Shown here one piece after another: positions 26,550 through 35,822 of a stretch of DNA of 56,722 nt; the stretch's first letter is position 1; each line of letters starts with the position of its first letter. The stretch is from Armatimonadota bacterium (GTDB lineage Bacteria > Armatimonadota > JAAZEB01). The notes below the pieces were generated by a model. The model was given only the letters and a program-made list of their open reading frames with translations, did not search any database and was not told the DNA's origin. The DNA lies in the NCBI GenBank assembly GCA_012512505.1, contig JAAZEB010000153.1:1-56722 (forward strand). The letters are read 5' to 3'. Position numbers and translations under genes: made by a program.

Positions 26550-27377
26550 TCACTTCCAGCGGCGGGCCACCGCGTCCAGGTCACGGGCCTCGGCAAGGAG
26601 GTCGGCCAGGAGGTGGAGGGGCCACATGTTGGGGCCATCGCTGAGGCCGTGGTCGGGATCAGGATGGACTTCGAGGAAGAGGCCGTCAACGCCGGCGGCC
26701 ACGGCGGCCCGCAGCAGTGTTGGCACGAACTCGCGCTTGCCGCCGGAGGCGCTGCCCAGCCCGCCCGGCTCTTGCACGCTGTGGGTGGCGTCGAAGATCA
26801 CCGGATAGCCGAAGGCACGCTGAATCGCCAGGCCGCGCATGTCCACGACGAGCGTGTTGTAGCCAAAGGAGGTGCCGCGCTCCGTCAGCAGGAGGCGATG
26901 GTTGCCGCCGGCGGTCACCTTGCCGACGACATTCTTCATGTCCCACGGGGCCAGGAACTGCCCCTTCTTCACGTTGACCCCGCGCCCGGTGCGCGCCGCG
27001 GCGACGAGAAGATCGGTCTGGCGACAAAGGAACGCTGGGATCTGCAGGACATCCACCACTTCGGCGGCGGGCGCCACCTGCTCCACCGAGTGAACGTCGG
27101 TGAGAAGCGGCACGCCCACCGCGCGGCGCACGTCATCCAGGATGCGCAGGCCCTCGTCGAGGCCCGGCCCGCGCGGCGAAGAGATCGACGAGCGGTTGGC
27201 CTTGTCGAACGAGGCCTTGAAGATGTACCCCAGGCCAAGGCGCTCGCAAATGGCGCGCGTCTCCTCGGCGATGCGCAGGCACAGGTCGCGCCCCTCGATC
27301 ACGCACGGCCCGGCGATGACCACCAGCGGCGCGTCTCCCCCGATGCGGACCCCCTCGATGCTGACTTCACGGACCAT
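26550..27377 (-). CDS. kdsA: 3-deoxy-8-phosphooctulonate synthase
   Basis: A 275-residue enzyme that condenses PEP with arabinose 5-phosphate to make Kdo-8-phosphate for lipopolysaccharide. The family motifs are [58 protein letters not shown] and [17 protein letters not shown]. Cys in AGPC and Glu/His/Asp near the C-terminus fit a metal-dependent form. The upstream oxidoreductase gene is 13 bp away. Together with the Omp85 protein it implies an LPS-bearing outer membrane. Confidence 0.96.
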   Translation of the reverse strand: MVREVSIEGVRIGGDAPLVVIAGPCVIEGRDLCLRIAEETRAICERLGLGYIFKASFDKANRSSISSPRGPGLDEGLRILDDVRRAVGVPLLTDVHSVEQVAPAAEVVDVLQIPAFLCRQTDLLVAAARTGRGVNVKKGQFLAPWDMKNVVGKVTAGGNHRLLLTERGTSFGYNTLVVDMRGLAIQRAFGYPVIFDATHSVQEPGGLGSASGGKREFVPTLLRAAVAAGVDGLFLEVHPDPDHGLSDGPNMWPLHLLADLLAEARDLDAVARRWK

Positions 27378-27390
27378 TGGCGACTACCTC

Positions 27391-28419
27391 TCACACCTCG
27401 ATGACCACCCGCCGGCCCTGGCGGGCGCTCTCGATGGCCCCGAACACCATCGCCAGGCTCTTGATGTTGTCGGTACAGTTCGTCTCCGGCGTCTCGCCGC
27501 TCTGCACGCAGCGGATGAACTCGCGGAGGAGGCCGGCGTGCCCGCCCACCTTCTCGCCGGGGTCGTGCTCCGGGATCTCCACGGCCCGCCGCTCGCGCAG
27601 GAAGCCCTCCTGGCCGATGACCTCCTCCGCCTGGAACAGCTCTTGGCCGTCCCAGCGGACACTGCCGCGGGTGCCGATCACGCGCCAATCGCTCTCCCAG
27701 GAGGTGTTCAGCCCCTCGGCGCACCAGCTTCCCCGGTAGGAATAGACGATCCCCCCGGTCATCTCGAAAGTGGCGACGGCCGCGGCGTCGTGGTCGTACC
27801 AAGAGCCGGGCGGGTTCCACTCCACGCAGGTCACCGCCACCGGGTCGGCGCCGGTGAGGAAGCGGGCAGCATCGAAGGTGTGGATCGCCATGTCGAGCAG
27901 CAGCACGTGCTCCATGCGGTCGCGAAAGCCGCCGAAGTGGGCGCCGATGAAGAAGTCACTGGTGAACGTGGTCAACTGGCCCAGCCGGCCGGACTGCAGG
28001 AAGTGGCGCAGGCGCCGAATGCGCGCGTCGTAGCGCCGGTTCTGGATCACGGCGTAGATCCGCCCCGCCGCTTCAGCCGCCGCCACCATCGCGCGGGCGT
28101 TCTCCAGGCTGTCGGCCATCGGCTTCTCGCCAAGAACGTGGCACCCGTGCGCCAGCGCCTGGAGAGTCACCGGCGCGTGCGCCTCCGGCACCGTGCAGTC
28201 GAAGACCACATCCGGCGTCGCGCGCCGCAGCACTGCTTCCAGGTCGGTGTCGATCAGGGCATCGGCCAGCCCGAACTCCGCCGCCCGTCGCTGGGCGGCC
28301 TCCTCCTTCAGGTCCACCAGCCCAACGATCCGCAGGTTGGGGATCTCCCGGGCCGCGCTCAACCAGGCATGGCTCATGCCGCCGCAGCCCACCAGGATCG
28401 CTCGCACCTCCTGCTCCAT
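27391..28419 (-). CDS. Gfo/Idh/MocA family oxidoreductase
   Basis: A 342-residue NAD(P)-dependent sugar dehydrogenase-type protein. The Rossmann start is RAILVGCGGMSHAWLSAA, followed by VDLKEEAAQRRA and the family's GEKPMADSLENARAMV (EKP lysine). Residues 170-180 carry HTFDAARFLTG. The substrate is probably a sugar, inositol or nucleotide sugar. ATG 28419 follows GAGGAGAGG; a GTG at 28464 is an alternative. It sits between smc and kdsA in a minus-strand run. Confidence 0.88.
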   Translation of the reverse strand: MEQEVRAILVGCGGMSHAWLSAAREIPNLRIVGLVDLKEEAAQRRAAEFGLADALIDTDLEAVLRRATPDVVFDCTVPEAHAPVTLQALAHGCHVLGEKPMADSLENARAMVAAAEAAGRIYAVIQNRRYDARIRRLRHFLQSGRLGQLTTFTSDFFIGAHFGGFRDRMEHVLLLDMAIHTFDAARFLTGADPVAVTCVEWNPPGSWYDHDAAAVATFEMTGGIVYSYRGSWCAEGLNTSWESDWRVIGTRGSVRWDGQELFQAEEVIGQEGFLRERRAVEIPEHDPGEKVGGHAGLLREFIRCVQSGETPETNCTDNIKSLAMVFGAIESARQGRRVVIEV

Positions 28420-28477
28420 GGTCCTCTCCTCATCCGCGTGCCACGCGTCCGGTGTCGGGGTCACCGGCTACCTTCGG

Positions 28478-31400
28478 TCACGCTGCCTGGGGCACGTCCT
28501 CCAGGCGCACTGAGACGACGCGGGAAACGCCCTGCTCCGACATGGTAACGCCGTAGAGGACATCCGCAGCCTCCATGGTTGCCTTGTTGTGGGTGATGAC
28601 GATGAACTGGGAACTCCCGGCGAACTCGCGCAGGAGGGCCGAGAACCGCACCACGTTCAGTTCGTCCAGCGGGGCGTCCACCTCATCCAGCAGGACAAAG
28701 GGGCTCGGCTTGATCTTTAGCAAGGCGAAGAGGAAGGCGGCCGCCGTCAGCGCCCGCTCGCCCCCCGAGAGCTGGAGCAGGTTCTGCGGCTTCTTGCCCG
28801 GCGGCTGCACGATGATCTCCAGGCCGCTCTCCAGCACGTCCTCTTGATTGGTCAGCCGGATAGAGGTGGTGCCGCCGTTGAAGAGGCGGGTGAACACTTC
28901 GGCGAACGCCTCCCGCAGTTGCTCCAGGGTGCGCAGGAAGCGGTCGCGCGTTTCGGCATCGATCTCGGCGATGACGCGCAGCAGGCCTTCGCGGGCGTCC
29001 ATCAGGTCGGCGCGTTGGGTGGTCAGGAAGCCGAGGCGCTCTTCCAGGCGCTGCACTTCCTCGATGGCACCGAGGTTCACCTCGCCCATGGCGGCCATCT
29101 GGGCGCGGAGCTGGCGCAGCTCCTGGCTGGCCTGCTGGCGGTTGCGGATCTCCGGGAGCTGGTCCGGGGCCAGGCGGCTTACCTCCTCGGGGCTGAGGCC
29201 ATGCTGCTCGTAGAGTGCCGTCTGCGCGTGCTGAATATCCGCTTCCACGCCGGCCAGCTTCACCTCGGCGCGGTGCAGCTCGTGCTGGGCCGCCGCCAGG
29301 CGATCACGCGCTTCCTTGGCCTCCTGCTCCGCCTTGCCAGAGGCTTCCAGCAGGCGGCGGCGATCCTCGCGGCGGTCGTCCAGGTACTGCTGCGAGCGCT
29401 CCATCTCGGTGGTCAGCCGCCCCAGTTCCGCTTCCTGCGCGGCGATCTCCTCCTGCAAGGCGCGCACCCGCTGCGCCCGCGCCGCCATCTCGGCGCGCCG
29501 GCGCTCGCTGTCTCGCTGGATCCCCTGCTCTTGCTGGATTGCCCGCGCCAGGTTCTCGCGCTGGCTCTCCGCCTGCTGCCGCGCCCGTGCCGCCGCCACC
29601 TTCTGCTCGGAAACCGACTCCGCCAGGCGCTCGCGCTGCCGGCCCAGCTCCGCCACCTCCGCGCCCCGGCGCTCGCTGTCGGCATCGGCACCCGAATCGC
29701 GCGCCTGCAGCTCGGCAACGACGGCACGCAGCCGGGCCTCGCGCGCCCGCGCCTTCTCCACGTCGGCCGCCGTCTGCTCGATGCTGTGCTCCACCCGGCG
29801 CCGCTCGTCGGCCAGCCGGCGCGCCTCCTGGCCGGCATAGTCCAGATCCTTCTTCGCCGCCGCCAGGGCCGAGGTTGCCTTCGCAGCCTCGTCGCGCTGG
29901 CGGCGCACCTGGGCCTCCGCGGCGCGCAGCGCCGCCGTCTGCGCCTCGCCCTCCTTCACGAGTTGGGCAAACTCCTGCTCGAGGCGGCCCACCTCTTCCT
30001 GGAGCGCGGTCATCTCCCGCCGCCGCGCCAACAGGCTGCTGGCCCCCCCGTTGGTACGCCCACCGGTGAGGATCCCTCGCGGGTGGAGCAGGTCGCCCTC
30101 CAGGGTAACCGCCCGGAAGCGGGCGTGGTCCAGCGCGAGCACCGCGCGCGCCTCCTCCAGGTGGCGCACCACGACGGCGTTTCCAAGCAGAGCACGCACC
30201 ACGGCGTCGTGGCCCTCGGCGTAGCGCACGTGGTTTATGGCGCACCGGGCGCGCAGCTCCTCCACGACCGTCTCGGCCGGAGCAGGCACCGCCGCGTCGG
30301 CGACGATGAAGGTGGCGCGTCCACCCCCCTCGCGGCGGAGGAAGCGCACCGCCTCGCTGGCGTCTTCCAGGCTGCCGGCCACCAGCGCGTCCACGTCGTC
30401 GCCCAGCGCCGCGTGGATGGCCGCCTCAAACTCGGGCGCCACTTCCAGCACCTCGGCCACCGGCACGAAGCGCCCCTTCAGGCGCCCCTGCTTGACGGCG
30501 CGCAGCACGGAGCGGGCGCCGTCGCGGTAGCCCTCCAGCTTGCCCTCCAGCTCGCGCAGCGTGCGCAGGCGGGCGGCACGGGCAGTGATCTCGGTGCGCA
30601 GCTCTGTCAGGCGCTGGTTGCGCAGGTTGATCTCGCGCTGCAGCGTGGCGCGCTCCGCCTCGCGGTGCCGGACCTCCGCGGCAAGCTGCTCGCAGCGCGC
30701 CTCGGCGTCGGCCACTTTCGCGCGGAGGTTGTCGCCGCGGGCTTCTTGCGTCTCCGCGCGCGCCGCCAGCAACTCCAGGCGCTGGGCCGCGCGCGCCGCG
30801 GCCGCTTCCAGCTCTTCCACCTGCCGGGCGGCGGCACGCACGTCGGCCTCGGCGTTGGTCAAGGCGCGCGCCCGGGCCACGGCTTCACGGCGCTCCTCCT
30901 CGGCCGCCCGGGCGGCCTGCGCCAGGCGCTCGCTGAGGGCGGCCAGCTCCCCTTCGCGCCGTTGCAGCTCCTCCCGCGCCGCCTGCTCCGCTGCCTCCGC
31001 CGCCGCGATCCGCTCGGAGGCCTCCTCCTGCTGGCGTCGGCACGCCTCCAGCGTCCGCTCCAGCTCGGCGATCCGCCCCGCCTCGTCCGCCTCCCCTGCC
31101 TGCAGCGACGAGAGCCGCTCGCGCGACACGCCCAGGGCACCGCGCGCGCGCTCCACCCGCTGCGACGCGGCCGATGCCGCCGTGCGCGCCTCATCGAGGG
31201 CGGCATCGGCGCGGGTCACGGCAAAGCGCGCCCCCTCCGCCTCGCTCTCGATGCGCGCTAGCTCCGCCTGAATCGTCTCCACCCGCGTGGCGGCAACCAT
31301 GCGCGCCCGGCGCACCTCCTCCACCTGCTGCAAGGCGCGGCGGTGCTCCGTCAGCAGCAAAGCCCGCTCCAGGGCCTGAGCCTGGTCGCGCACGGTGCGG

Positions 31401-32044
31401 TAGCGGCGGGCCACCTCCGCCTGCTCGCGCAGCGGTGGAAGCTGCCCCTCAATCTCGCTGAGGATGTCCGCCACCCGCGTCAGGTTAGCCTGGGTCGCCT
31501 CCAGCTTGCGCGTGGCGTCGCGCTTGCGCACCCGGTACTTCTTGATCCCGGCCGCCTCCTCCACCAGCGCCCGGCGGTCCTCCGAGCGGATGGAGAGGAC
31601 GGCGTCGATCTCGCCCTGCCCGATGATCGAGTAGGCGTCACAGCCCACGCCGGTGTCCAGGAACAGCTCCGTAACGTCGCGCAGGCGGCAGGCTACCTTG
31701 TTGATCAGGTATTCGCTCTCGCCGGAGCGGAAGAGGCGCCGGGTGATGGTGACCTCATCGAAGTCGAGGCTGAGGGTACGCGATTCGTTATTAAAGGTGA
31801 GGGAGGCCTCAGCGAAGCCGAGCGGCTTGCGCCGGTGAGAGCCGAGGAAGATTACGTCTTGCGACGAGAGACTGCGCAGCGAGCGCATGCTCTGTTCGCC
31901 CAACACCCACTGGATCGCGTCGGCGATATTGCTCTTGCCGCTGCCATTGGGGCCAACAACAGCGGTGATGCCGGGGAGAAACTCCAGTTCGGTGCGGTCG
32001 GCAAACGTCTTGAAGCCGAACAGCTCTAGCCGCTTCAGGTGCAT
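28478..32044 (-). CDS. smc: Chromosome segregation protein SMC
   Basis: An 1188-residue, full-length SMC ATPase. The head has Walker A GPNGSGKSNIADA (residues 31-38 P-loop), the hinge lies near residues 500-660 (ALGDDVDALVAGS; LHPRGILTGG), and two long coiled coils rich in Glu/Arg/Ala flank it. The C-terminal head has the signature LSGGERALTAAAFLFA and Walker B PFVLLDEVDAPLDE. It would form the condensin ring with ScpA/ScpB, which are not in this window. ATG 32044 follows AAAGGTG. The long open frame on the opposite strand is a shadow of the biased codon use in the coiled coils. Confidence 0.97.
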   Translation of the reverse strand: MHLKRLELFGFKTFADRTELEFLPGITAVVGPNGSGKSNIADAIQWVLGEQSMRSLRSLSSQDVIFLGSHRRKPLGFAEASLTFNNESRTLSLDFDEVTITRRLFRSGESEYLINKVACRLRDVTELFLDTGVGCDAYSIIGQGEIDAVLSIRSEDRRALVEEAAGIKKYRVRKRDATRKLEATQANLTRVADILSEIEGQLPPLREQAEVARRYRTVRDQAQALERALLLTEHRRALQQVEEVRRARMVAATRVETIQAELARIESEAEGARFAVTRADAALDEARTAASAASQRVERARGALGVSRERLSSLQAGEADEAGRIAELERTLEACRRQQEEASERIAAAEAAEQAAREELQRREGELAALSERLAQAARAAEEERREAVARARALTNAEADVRAAARQVEELEAAAARAAQRLELLAARAETQEARGDNLRAKVADAEARCEQLAAEVRHREAERATLQREINLRNQRLTELRTEITARAARLRTLRELEGKLEGYRDGARSVLRAVKQGRLKGRFVPVAEVLEVAPEFEAAIHAALGDDVDALVAGSLEDASEAVRFLRREGGGRATFIVADAAVPAPAETVVEELRARCAINHVRYAEGHDAVVRALLGNAVVVRHLEEARAVLALDHARFRAVTLEGDLLHPRGILTGGRTNGGASSLLARRREMTALQEEVGRLEQEFAQLVKEGEAQTAALRAAEAQVRRQRDEAAKATSALAAAKKDLDYAGQEARRLADERRRVEHSIEQTAADVEKARAREARLRAVVAELQARDSGADADSERRGAEVAELGRQRERLAESVSEQKVAAARARQQAESQRENLARAIQQEQGIQRDSERRRAEMAARAQRVRALQEEIAAQEAELGRLTTEMERSQQYLDDRREDRRRLLEASGKAEQEAKEARDRLAAAQHELHRAEVKLAGVEADIQHAQTALYEQHGLSPEEVSRLAPDQLPEIRNRQQASQELRQLRAQMAAMGEVNLGAIEEVQRLEERLGFLTTQRADLMDAREGLLRVIAEIDAETRDRFLRTLEQLREAFAEVFTRLFNGGTTSIRLTNQEDVLESGLEIIVQPPGKKPQNLLQLSGGERALTAAAFLFALLKIKPSPFVLLDEVDAPLDELNVVRFSALLREFAGSSQFIVITHNKATMEAADVLYGVTMSEQGVSRVVSVRLEDVPQAA

Positions 32045-32237
32045 GGATCACCTTTCGCGCGGCCTGCCGGCGAACAGGAGAGGAGCGAAACGGCGGCAGG
32101 AACACGGAGGCATCCGGGCTGGGGGTGTGGATCCACGGCGCGCCGGGCCGGGCGTCCGAACTCCCCCCGGTCTCCAGCGCCCCTCTCTTCCGCTCCCCAA
32201 GCGCCTGCGCGCATGCCCCCGTGCCCCTTGCCGACTG

Positions 32238-32522
32238 CTACGCCTCTCCCTGGAGCCCGCGCGGCTCCAGGACGAATCGGATCCCGGTCTTGGTGCCGTC
32301 ATCCGTCTCGATCTTGAAGAAAGAAGGAACCGAGATGAGGTCAATACCATTGGGTGCGACATAGTCGCGCGCGATGGCGATCGCTTTCACGGCCTGGTTG
32401 ACGGCACCGGCACCCACGGCCTGGACGCTCACACCCCCGTCACGCCGCACCACCGACGCGATCGCTCCGGCCACCATCTTGGGCGACGACTGCCCCGAGA
32501 CTTTGAGGATCTCGCTATCCAT
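32238..32522 (-). CDS. spoVS: Stage V sporulation protein S (SpoVS)
   Basis: A 94-residue protein with the highly conserved SpoVS core: LKVSGQSSPKMVAGAIASVV, QAVGAGAVNQAVKAIAIARD and ISVPSFFKIETDDG. The fold is Alba-like and nucleic-acid binding is suspected. Despite the name it occurs in many non-sporulating bacteria. ATG 32522 follows AGGAGG. It is preceded by about 530 nt of non-coding sequence with its own promoter (33058-33086). Confidence 0.93.
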   Translation of the reverse strand: MDSEILKVSGQSSPKMVAGAIASVVRRDGGVSVQAVGAGAVNQAVKAIAIARDYVAPNGIDLISVPSFFKIETDDGTKTGIRFVLEPRGLQGEA

Positions 32523-33051
32523 ACACTCGCCTCCTGCTGTGCTTAGGGTCTCCAACCCGACGACCACTTCGCGCCCCGCCCCACGCCGCAGCGGCACCAG
32601 GCGCCAACCGGCACCGCCCTCCGGAGGCATACTGATCGGCCCCAGGGGCAGGGGGTACGCGTGCAAGGCAGTTCCAGCGAGGGCAGGCTGCACGGCGAAC
32701 TACACATCGATTACCCGCGCTGCACGGGAGTAGGGACGTGGATAAGCCGGCTGCGGTCGCCACAAAGAAGTAACCACACCCGTGCCTCCGGCGTAACGCT
32801 GACTGGCTGGACGACGGCGCGTAGGAACGTTACCCATCCCCCGTGGTTATCGTACGCATGACCTAAGGACGGTGGCCTGGCCCCGGATTGCACTCGCTGA
32901 GGGTCAGGGGGATCCGACCGCGCGGCGAGCGTCGTGGCGTGTTCCAGACGTCTTTTGGGTCTTGGCGACGAGAAGAACATCGATCCCGCGAACCAAAGGC
33001 CACTGTGGGGGAGCCGTGCGCTCCACCAGGCGGCAGCCTGGTTCCCGGTGC
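32523..33051 (-). ncRNA. Candidate structured RNA or long leader upstream of spoVS
   Basis: No protein family is visible in any frame over this 529-nt stretch, part of the 655-bp gap 32523-33177. A TTGCCA-17-TATAAT promoter points into it. Predicted structure includes ACCAGGC-TGCC-GCCTGGT near the 5' end. Nested long-range complementarity pairs 32997-33003 with 32872-32878 (7 bp) and 32982-32987 with 32909-32914 (6 bp). It matches no RNA class I could recognise (RNase P, tmRNA, SRP, common riboswitches). The 3' end is unknown; it may stop before spoVS or be a long 5' leader. Confidence 0.35.
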
Positions 33052-33057
33052 CGTTTT

Positions 33058-33086
33058 ATTATAGGGGAATGCGGCCGTTTTGGCAA
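33058..33086 (-). promoter_or_regulatory. Sigma70 promoter directed toward spoVS
   Basis: On the minus strand, TTGCCA (33081-33086), a 17-bp spacer and a perfect TATAAT (33058-33063). It lies downstream of the MgtE-like gene's stop, so it starts a new transcript about 530 nt before spoVS. Confidence 0.75.
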
Positions 33087-33177
33087 GCCTTTTCGTGCCT
33101 GTGTCGGTGGCAAGCGGTGGCACAACGGCCCGGCGCCCGGCGGCGCACGAACAAAGCGGTAACTTTCCGGGCCAGCG

Positions 33178-34959
33178 TCACCCAAGCAGCCGCAAGAAGC
33201 CGGCGTAGACCAGCGGGGCGGTGATGGCCAGGAGGCTGACCACCACCGGACGGAGGGCCTCGGCTGGGTCCAGCCGCACGGCCGCCCGCGCCAGCGGCAC
33301 CAGCATGCCTAGCCCGGTGCCGATGAGCGCCATCGCCGCCGCCGCTAGGCCAACGAGCAGGCCCCAGGCAGCGCCGCCCCAAACCGCGCCCGCCAAGCCA
33401 CCGGCCAGCCCCACCGCCAGCGCCACGGGCACCGTCGCCTTCAGCTCGCCCACCAGACGAGCCCACCAGTTGGCCCGGTCTACCGCGTGCAGTGCGATGC
33501 CGCGCGCGGTGACGGCGGCGGCCCGGGCGGCGGCCTGGTTGCCCACCAGCAGCAAGAGCGGGAGGAAGAGGATCGCGCGCGCGAGGGCCGGGCCGCCGAA
33601 GCGATGCAGCACGCTTGCGCCCAGCAGGCCGGCAGTGAGTGCCAGCAGCATCCAGGGCAGGCGGTGGAAGGCGATGGCGCGGGAACGCTGCAACTGCGCG
33701 ACAGTCTCCGTCGGCGTGCCGGCGATATGCGAGACGTCTTCCTTCGCCTCTTCATCCACCACGTCGATGGTGTCATCCACCGTGACGATGCCCAGCAACC
33801 GGTGCTGCTCGTCGATCACCGGCACTGCCAGGAGGCGGTACTTGGCGATGGTGGCCGCCACCTCTTCCTGATCCATTGTGGCCGGCACGGCGATCACGGC
33901 CGCTGTCATGCTGGCGGCGATCGGCTGCTCTGGCGGACTGGTCAGCAGGCGGAACAGCGACAGCACCCCCATCAGCCGGCCCTCGTCGTCCACGACGTAG
34001 AGGTAGTAGATCGTCTCGGCCTTGGGGGCGAGCTCGCGCACGCGGGTGATCGCCTCCTGCGCCGTCAGGTGCGCCGGCAGCGCGATGAACTCGGTGGTCA
34101 TCAAGCCGCCAGCGCTCTGTTCGTCGTAGCGCAGCAGCCGACTCAGTGCCGCGGCATCCTCGCTCCCCATCCGGGTCAGCAGCTCGGTCTGGCGCTCCTC
34201 TGGGAGGTCTTGCAGCAGGTCGGTCGCCTCGTCCGGCGCCATGTGCGCCAGGATGCTGGAGGCTCGCCGGTCATCTAGCTCCTCCAGGATTGCGCTCCGG
34301 GTAGCGGCATCCAGGCCACCCAGCGCCTCGGCGAGCGTCTCGTCGCTGAACTGCATCACCGCGGCGGCACGATCCTCGGCGGAGAGCTGGCCCAGGATGC
34401 GGCTGATGTCTGCCGGATGCAGGCGTTCCAGGCGGCTGGAGGGCACCGAGAGGCGCACATCGGCACCGCGACCGGGAATAGACTCCACGTAGTTCCAGGG
34501 GATGAGCGCCTCCGGGAGCGTGCGCCCGGCCAGCCGCTCTAGTCCCAACCGCCGCAGGATCCCCCGCCCGCTCACATCCACGCCCACCACCCGCAGCTCA
34601 CCGCGCGCGAAGACGAGCCGCAGGTCGTTCACCTTCACCACGCGGCGGTCGTGCGTGTCCACCAACTGCCGGTCCAGCACCTCCGCGCGCAGCAGGATCT
34701 CCCCCTCGCGGAGCGGCAGCGCCGCCGCCTCAGCGGCCGGGGTCCGCAGCCGCACCTGGCGCTCGCTGGCAGCGCCGACGCTGGACCAGGCAAGGCGCAG
34801 TGTGGGGGCGCCCGCACGGCGGACCACCAGGCCAACCACGGCGGGGAACAGCTCCCCCGGACGCACCACGGCATCCACCACCCAGCCGACTCGGCGGCCG
34901 TCGGCGTCCACCACGCGGGCATTGAGGAGTTGCGACAGGTAGAGCGAATCGACGGACAA
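33178..34959 (-). CDS. MgtE-family magnesium transporter with N-terminal PRC barrel
   Basis: About 593 residues. A PRC-barrel-like domain comes first (VVDADGRRVGWVVDAVV; HDRRVVKVNDLRLV). Next is the MgtE_N helical superhelix (LHPADISRILGQLSAEDRAA; DLLQDLPEERQTELL), then two CBS domains (YYLYVVDDEGRLMGVLS; VPVIDEQHRLLGIVTVDD), then about five membrane helices including FLPLLLLVGNQAAARA. This is the PRC-MgtE architecture; the PRC part is extra to the T. thermophilus protein. TTG 34959 is preferred because AGGGGA precedes it; ATG 34992 is in frame but overlaps the upstream gene without a site. Confidence 0.88.
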   Translation of the reverse strand: MSVDSLYLSQLLNARVVDADGRRVGWVVDAVVRPGELFPAVVGLVVRRAGAPTLRLAWSSVGAASERQVRLRTPAAEAAALPLREGEILLRAEVLDRQLVDTHDRRVVKVNDLRLVFARGELRVVGVDVSGRGILRRLGLERLAGRTLPEALIPWNYVESIPGRGADVRLSVPSSRLERLHPADISRILGQLSAEDRAAAVMQFSDETLAEALGGLDAATRSAILEELDDRRASSILAHMAPDEATDLLQDLPEERQTELLTRMGSEDAAALSRLLRYDEQSAGGLMTTEFIALPAHLTAQEAITRVRELAPKAETIYYLYVVDDEGRLMGVLSLFRLLTSPPEQPIAASMTAAVIAVPATMDQEEVAATIAKYRLLAVPVIDEQHRLLGIVTVDDTIDVVDEEAKEDVSHIAGTPTETVAQLQRSRAIAFHRLPWMLLALTAGLLGASVLHRFGGPALARAILFLPLLLLVGNQAAARAAAVTARGIALHAVDRANWWARLVGELKATVPVALAVGLAGGLAGAVWGGAAWGLLVGLAAAAMALIGTGLGMLVPLARAAVRLDPAEALRPVVVSLLAITAPLVYAGFLRLLG

Positions 34960-34972
34960 CGGCGTTCCCCTG

Positions 34973-35545
34973 TCAGCCGATGATGATATCATCGAGGCGG
35001 CGCTTGGGCACGTGATGCACGCCGTCGGCGTCGCGGTAGTACTTCACGTCGCCATCAGGGCCCAGCTCTTCGAGCACCACGCGCTCCTTGGGATGGCCCA
35101 GGGCAACGACGAGGAGGATTTCATACCGTTCGGGGATGGCCAAGTCGTCACGCAGGCGCTGGCGGTTGATGCTGCCGATCATGCAGCCGCCCAGCCCGCG
35201 CGACACGGCGCCCAGCAGGATGCTCTGCGCGGCGATGCCGTAGTCACAACCGAACTCCTTGGTGATCTCGGTATCGCCCAGGATCACGATGTAGGCTGAC
35301 GGGCGCTCCCCTTCCTCCGGCCCAGGCCACTCCTTCAGGTAGCCGGCCCACCCAAGGCTTTGGAAGATGCGGGCGTTGCGCCGGGGCTCGGCCGAGAGCA
35401 GGTACTTCAGCGGCTGCAGGTTGGCTCCCGAGGGAGAAAGCCGCGCCAGGTCGACCAACTCCCGCAGGGTGCCTTCATCGACCACCTTGTCTTGATGGAA
35501 GCGGCGGTAACTCCGGTTCGCGCGAATCAGATCCTCCATCATCAT
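34973..35545 (-). CDS. Nitroreductase family protein
   Basis: A 190-residue FMN-dependent oxidoreductase. It starts MMMEDLIRANRSYRRFHQD (FMN-binding Arg region), with ARLSPSGANLQPLKYLL, CDYGIAAQSILLGAVSRGLGGCMIG and LVVALGHPKERVVLEE in canonical order. Substrate is not predictable. Three tandem Met codons make the exact start uncertain; the first (35545) has AGGGGG 9 bases upstream. It ends just before, or overlaps, the MgtE-like start. Confidence 0.9.
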   Translation of the reverse strand: MMMEDLIRANRSYRRFHQDKVVDEGTLRELVDLARLSPSGANLQPLKYLLSAEPRRNARIFQSLGWAGYLKEWPGPEEGERPSAYIVILGDTEITKEFGCDYGIAAQSILLGAVSRGLGGCMIGSINRQRLRDDLAIPERYEILLVVALGHPKERVVLEELGPDGDVKYYRDADGVHHVPKRRLDDIIIG

Positions 35546-35782
35546 GGGAAGAATCCCCCTTCCTCCGAAGCGCAGTACGAATCGGGGCGATGCCGGCACC
35601 TGGCCGGCCATCCGGTCGCTGGTAGGTCATGCGCTATGGCTACGGCCGCGCGGCTGCGGGCAGGGCAAACTTCTGGTTTACCCCGCTTTGCCCCGATGCC
35701 GCAGCCGACCCGCCCACCTCAGTCGCAAGGCGCCGTCCCTTGGGGCGCCGAGTCTCGGCTGCCCAGTTCGCGGGATGCCTCG

Positions 35783-35815
35783 CCGGCGCGTGACGCCGGG
35801 TTGCCCGCACCGGGC
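35783..35815. terminator. Double hairpin after the slipin gene
   Basis: Two adjacent stems, CCGGCG-CGTGA-CGCCGG (35783-35799) and GCCCG-CAC-CGGGC (35803-35815), lie just past the slipin stop on the minus strand. No T-tract. The remainder of 35546-35822 shows nothing recognisable. Confidence 0.4.
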
Positions 35816-35822
35816 GCTTCGT

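Noticed and set aside
28844-31261. 805-codon open frame on the plus strand
   Set aside because: It is a shadow of the smc coiled coils; Leu/Arg/His/Ala-biased with no family signature.
32701-33051. RNase P RNA or cobalamin riboswitch near spoVS
   Set aside because: A GGCTTAT string and a plus-strand GCCACTG string occur, but the conserved GAGGAAAGTCC core of RNase P and the rest of the B12 riboswitch core are missing.
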